Below, piece after piece: positions 59,747-64,000 of a stretch of DNA of 64,000 bases. The position numbers and the translations under genes were made by a program. The stretch is from contig NW_022098076.1 in the NCBI RefSeq assembly GCF_002288925.2, positions 79,548,216 to 79,612,215 of the forward strand, in the 5' to 3' direction. The notes beneath the pieces were generated by a model that saw only the letters and a list, made by a program, of their open reading frames with translations, made no database searches and was not told the DNA's origin. The DNA comes from Delphinapterus leucas (lineage: Eukaryota; Chordata; Mammalia; Artiodactyla; Monodontidae). Within the stretch, counting starts at the first letter, position 1. Every line of letters starts with the position of its first letter.

Positions 59747-60357
59747 TTTTTTTTTTCCTTTTAAATTTTTATTGGAGTATAGTTGATGTACAATGTTGTG
59801 TTCGCGTCAGGTGTACAGAAAAGTGAATCAGTTATACATATACATATATCTACTCTTTTTTTTTTAGATTCTTTTCCCATATAGGCCATTACAGAGTATT
59901 CAGTAGAGCTCCCTGTGCTATACAGCAGGTTCTTATTACCTTATTATCTATTTTATATATAGTAGTGTGTATATGTCAATCCCAACCTCCCAATCTATCC
60001 CTCCCCACCCTTATAACCATAAGTTTGTTTTCCACATCTGTGACACTACTTCTGTTTTGTAAATAAGTTCATTTGTACCATTTTTTTAGGTTTCACATAT
60101 AAGCGATGTCATATATTTGTCTTTCTGTGTCTTGACTTACTTCACTCAGTATGACAATCTCTAGGTCCATCCATGTTGCTGCAAATGGCATTATTTTGTT
60201 CTTTTTTATGGTTGAGTAATATTCTGTTGTATATATATATATATATATACTACATCTTCTTTATCCATTCCTCTGTTGATGGACATTTAGGTTGCTTCCA
60301 TGTCCTGGCTATTGTAAATAGTGTTGCAATGAACACTGGGGTGCATGTGTATATATT
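59747..60357 (-). mobile_element. L1 3-prime end, minus strand, left part
   Basis: Starts in a T run (minus-strand poly(A)), continues ttattggagtatagttgatg, agctccctgtgctatacagc, gtcaatcccaacctcccaat and ctttatccattcctctgttg. Target duplication aaaactcccttagtttt (59730-59746), with one mismatch to aaaactcccttggtttt at 61356-61372. Contains (TA)10 at 60230-60249. Interrupted by the SINE at 60358. Confidence 0.95.
60230..60249. repeat. (TA)10 microsatellite within L1
   Basis: Ten TA units, expanded from the catatatatacaatgg region of L1. Confidence 0.9.
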
Positions 60358-60662
60358 TTTTTTATTCATTTTTAATTATTATTTATTTATTTATTTTTGG
60401 CTGTGTTGGGTCTTTGTTTCTGGGCGAGGGCTTTCTCCAGTTGCAGCAAGTGAGGGCCACTCTTCATTGCGGTGCACGGGCCTCTCACTATCGTGGCCTT
60501 CTCTTGTTGCGGAGCACAGGCTCCAGACGCGCAGGCTCAGTAGTTGTGGCTCACGAGCCTAGTTGCTCTGCAGCATGTAGGATCTTCCCAGACCAGGGCT
60601 CGAACCCGTGTCCCCTGCATCGGCAGGCAGATTCTCAACCACTGCGCCACCAGGGAAGCCCC
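60358..60662 (-). mobile_element. CHR-type SINE nested in L1, inverted
   Basis: T-rich start, ggctgtgttgggtctttgtt, then ggctcgaacccgtgtcccct and ccactgcgccaccagggaag at the right (inverted B and A boxes). Target-site words gcatgtgtatat (about 60343) and gcatgtatattttt (60664) flank it; they are L1 sequence, so it is younger than the L1. Confidence 0.92.
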
Positions 60663-61355
60663 CGCATGTATATTTTTGAATTATGGTTTCCTCTGGATAT
60701 ATGTCCAGGAGTGGGATTGCTGGGTCGTATGGTAATTCTATTTTTAGTTTTTTAAGGACCCTCCATACTGTTTTCCGTAGTGGCTGTATCAATTTACATT
60801 CCCACCAACAGTGCAAGAGGGTTCCCTTTTCTCCACACCCTCTCCAGCATTTGTTGTTTGTAGATTTTCGGATGATGCCCATTCTAACTGGTGTGAGGTG
60901 ATACCTCATTGTAGTTTTGATTTCCATTTCTCTAATAATTAGTGATGTTGAGCAGCTTTTCATGTGCTTCTTGGCCATCTGTATGTCTTCTTTGGAGAAA
61001 TGTCTATTTAGGTCTTCTGCCCATTTTTGGATTGGGTTGTTTGTTTTTTTGCTATTGAGCTGCATGAGCTGTTTGTATATTTTGGAGATTAATCCCTTGT
61101 GGGTTGCTTCATTTGCAAATACTTTCTCCCATTCTGAGGGTCGTCTTTTTGTTTTGTTTATGGTTTCCTTTGTTGTGCAAAAGCTTTTAAGTTTAATTAG
61201 ATCCCATTTGTTTATTTTTGTTTTTATTTTCATTACTCTAAGAGGTGGATCAAAAAAGATCTTGCTGTGATTTATGTCAAAGAATGCTCTGCCTATGTTT
61301 TCCTCAGAGAGTTTTATAGTGTCTGGCCTTACATTTAGGTCTTTAATCCATTTTG
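60663..61355 (-). mobile_element. L1 ORF2 end, minus strand, right part
   Basis: Continues the L1: tgggattgctgggtcgtatg, ctccacaccctctccagcat, ctggtgtgaggtgatacctc, tctttggagaaatgtctatt, ttctcccattctgagggtcg, ggtcttt aatccatttt. On the minus strand, 61233 down to about 60560 is open for 224 codons: the C-terminal ORF2 segment ([20 protein letters not shown], Cys region intact), read on into the SINE. 5-prime truncated at 61355, where the target duplication begins. Confidence 0.95.
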
Positions 61356-61372
61356 AAAACTCCCTTGGTTTT

Positions 61373-61984
61373 GACTCTTCTTTTGTCTCCTGGTTTTATG
61401 GAGTGAGCTTGTTGTCATTGCCTTAGTGTCAAAAGCAGTTCCTGCCCCCATCTCTTTGAGGCTAACACTGTGGGACAATCACAGAAAGCCTGCCTGTGGC
61501 TTCTGCCTGCAGTTCACCCATTTGCAACCTTGACTTTAAAGCAATAGTTGTCAGCCATTGTGTTAGAGACACCATTATGTCACAACGAGTTTTGAAGTGT
61601 ATCACAAATAATTTGTTAATCCATAAGCATTAAGGGATCAACGTTTGCAAATTATTTTCTTTTTACTGAATTAGATTGTTTTCAATCACGCTAATGCCTT
61701 TATAGTTGTATGTTTGCATTCTGATAGGCATCTCTGAGCTGCAGATAAAAGTGTGGAGTTAACATGCAGGAAATTAGAAATATTCTATCTATGAAGTATG
61801 TGTTACATGCTAACATCATTTTTTTAATGTCTACCACAAGAGAATAAAAAAGGTTGAGAACAGTTGCTTTAAAATTACCCCTGTAAGAACATATAATATT
61901 TTCCATTAAATTGGAACTAGAAATTTTAATTATATATAAATTTAGTCCCATTAAATAGAAAAGAATGTCTTGGCAGGAAGTCAA
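61373..61984. other. Unassigned sequence
   Basis: Nothing recognised on either strand. Confidence 0.45.
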
Positions 61985-62335
61985 GCCAGAACACTTAGTC
62001 TGAACTATAAGGCCCCTGAGAAAACATTCCTTAATTCTTTTCCAACTTTATCTCCCATTCTAGACTTTGATTTCAGCCACCAACTCCTAGATTGTACCTT
62101 TCAACATTTTTATATCCAAGCCCTTGCACATGATATGCCTCACTCCTGGTATCCATTCCCCACCTCTTCTCTCCTCTTATTTAAATCCTGGCCAGTCTTC
62201 AAGGCTAAAGTGATTTTCATATCATACATAAACGCCCCTTTTACCACTATGGCCCACAGAGATCTGCCCTTCCTTAGAGATTCTAAGATTATACTATCAA
62301 GCATTTATTATGTAGCCTTATAGCAGCAGTTCTCT
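61985..62335 (+). repeat. L2 fragment
   Basis: Order: tttatatccaagcccttgca, tgatatgcctcactcctggt, taaatcctggccagtcttca, aggctaaagtgattttcata, ctgcccttccttagagattc, caagcatttattatgtagcc. Plus-strand L2 from the end of the coding region. Confidence 0.6.
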
Positions 62336-63419
62336 CTTTATGATAGAACAGTGTGGACTAAATCTGTTACCCAAGCAGTGCAAGGGACGGACTGTTTCAG
62401 ATGTGGTTGTTGCCTTGGTCATAGCCCCTTGCGTGGTCCCAGAGGTCACTTTCAGCTTGATGCACAGTTCCCATATAGGCTGATGTTTTCTTATCTGCCT
62501 GTCCCCAACAGGATTCTCAGCCCATGCACAGGATAGGCCAGAAATGCCAATGAGTTAAAATCCTCAGGAGAAATCCCCAATCAATGAAGGATGAGAGTTG
62601 GCGGATCAATACCCCCGCTTCCTCATCCTTGGTGGGAAGATCCTGAGGCATACTCCACATAGGTCCTCAGAAGATCCTTGACGTGACTGTGCCCTAGTTA
62701 CCCAGGACATTGACCTGTTTGGTTACTTCCCTTCCCCTCCTCCCCATGCTTCCTGGGATCATCTCACAAACTACTAGTATCTAAATCCTTATCTCAGGCC
62801 CTGCTATTTGAAGAACTTAAGCTAAGACATTCCTTGAATACATTTTTGCTTCTTTGAAAACAAGTCCCCTGTCTAATTGTATGGACTCTTAATAAGAGAG
62901 ATACTCAAAAACAATACTCAATAACTACCTGAAATCTGTTGTTCAGAGGTAGAACTCTTACATTATTTGACCAAACTTGAAAAAGATTTCAACACTTTTG
63001 CCCTTGTCTTGTCTCCCTTCCCTACCCTTCATATAAAGAGATCAATCTAATGCCCCGTAAAACAGAGCTAGCTAGAACTAGACACATTTTCCTTCTAGTC
63101 TCAGGCTTAAGAAAGAAGGTTTTGATATGGGAAACCCTAGTTTTGATATGGGAAACTCTATGTTGACCATGGTCTCTGAAATAGATCTGGTGTTAGTCAT
63201 TCACCCTTTAGGGAATATTTAAGTCTATGTATTATAATGCCTCAGGGTCTCATGTTCATTAATTCTTTTAACAAACTGTGAGATGATGGGTTTTAGACCT
63301 TTTTGAAAGAATTCCAAACATTAGAGTGCAGGTTTGTAAAGGAGTTGTTGAGAATTGAGGAATACTAATGAATTACTTAGTATTTAATTTGACTAGTAGT
63401 AACAGAAAAGTCAAAATAA
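62336..63419. other. Unassigned sequence
   Basis: No gene. Contains the 21-bp tandem duplication at 63120-63161. Confidence 0.45.
63120..63161. repeat. 21-bp tandem duplication
   Basis: Two adjacent units starting ttttgatatgggaaac: 63120-63140 and 63141-63161, 19 of 21 positions identical. Confidence 0.95.
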
Positions 63420-63850
63420 ACAAGATAATATTTATTTCTTTCTCTCAAAAAAGTTGGCATTGAGTGGCACAGGGCTGGTATGGTACAACAGTGCCAGGAA
63501 TCCAGGTTTCTTCTCTCTTATTGCTCCTCTGTTCGTGGTTTGATTCTCTAGATTACCCCTGAGATGGTTGCTCCAGCACCAGCTGTTACATCCACATTCC
63601 AGCTGGCAGGAAGAAAACCAGAGGAGAAAGGAATGTTGTTTCTTTTTAAGGACACTTTCCAGAAGTTGAACAGCCTGCTTTAACTTAGCCACATTGATCA
63701 GAATTTAGTCCCATGGCAATCCTTAGCTGTAGGGGTCTTTATTCCAAGCAGCCTTAAGCCAACCTAAAAGTTAGAGGCTGTGTCACAAATATTTCTATAG
63801 AAGGGAAGAATGGACATTGGGAGACAACCATGTTGTCTCTGCTATGACTG
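63420..63850. repeat. Old mammalian interspersed repeat, family unnamed
   Basis: The layout ggcacagggctggtatggta, cctgagatggttgctccagc, acatccacattccagctggc aggaagaa, cactttccagaagttgaaca, gaatttagtcccatggcaat and gaatggacattgggagacaa is one that I know as a widespread ancient mammalian repeat. I cannot name the family or fix its ends. The minus-strand 86-codon frame inside is incidental. Confidence 0.4.
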
Positions 63851-64000
63851 ATATGTCCCTAGAATGGCAGCAAAACCTGCCCAAATCAAAATATTATGCC
63901 AGAAAATAGAATATATACATGATAAGTAAGAAGTAGGTATGGATTATCATGCAAATACCTATTACAGATCCACCAACAATTTAAGAGTCTCAGAATGAGG

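Noticed and set aside
59460..59786. 108-codon plus-strand frame
   Set aside because: The end reads through the L1 target site into the poly-T tail (FFFF), and no domain is seen upstream.

Overview
This is mammalian nuclear DNA, and it carries no protein-coding host gene that I can support. The best guess at the organism is a cetacean (dolphin or whale). Six full or nearly full SINEs (near 38, 5477, 14086, 42170, 51286 and 60358) and one SINE fragment (near 14650) share the tRNA-derived head and the flanking wording of the CHR SINEs of Cetacea, hippos and ruminants. An older relative lies at 48827. The short form of about 200 bp (5477, 14086, 42170) is the one I associate with toothed whales. 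I saw no BovB or Bov-A element, which argues against a ruminant. The window reads as an intergenic or intronic stretch, AT-rich, with long segments in which I recognise nothing.

Layout. 1-9 kb: a CHR SINE, a long decayed L2 copy on the minus strand, another CHR SINE, MIR scraps and two L2 3-prime ends. 9-17 kb: more MIR/L2 scraps, an old L1 tail, then a composite at 13.9-14.9 kb in which an L1 3-prime piece is fused to a truncated SINE and is itself split by a younger SINE; a MaLR LTR at 15.9 kb. 17-26 kb: mostly unassigned, with an MLT2-like LTR (21.0 kb), a 5-prime-inverted L1 (21.6 kb), an old minus-strand L1 (24.3 kb), and a MIR holding a perfect 16-bp hairpin (25.5 kb). 26-31 kb: the longest nearly repeat-free segment. 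31.2 kb: a decayed pogo/Tigger-type transposase C-terminus. 33.1-42.4 kb: a dense L1 block made of a second 5-prime-inverted L1, a near-full-length L1 with a long open reverse-transcriptase frame but a broken endonuclease, a tandem copy of that element's 3-prime end, a third L1 tail, and a SINE. 42-49 kb: a (CA)n microsatellite, a hAT-like non-autonomous transposon with an 8-bp target duplication, an L2 split by an MLT1 LTR, MIRs and an old SINE. 49-64 kb: a SINE, MER5A, several L2 copies (one about 1.2 kb), and a minus-strand L1 with clear target duplication and a nested SINE.

Nothing here forms an operon, a defence system or a novel multi-gene system. The interesting content is structural: two twin-primed L1 insertions, an L1-SINE chimera, a tandem duplication within an L1, a palindrome generated inside an ancient MIR, and a readable relic of a DNA-transposon protein. 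Family names are recalled from general knowledge of mammalian repeats and were not checked against a library.
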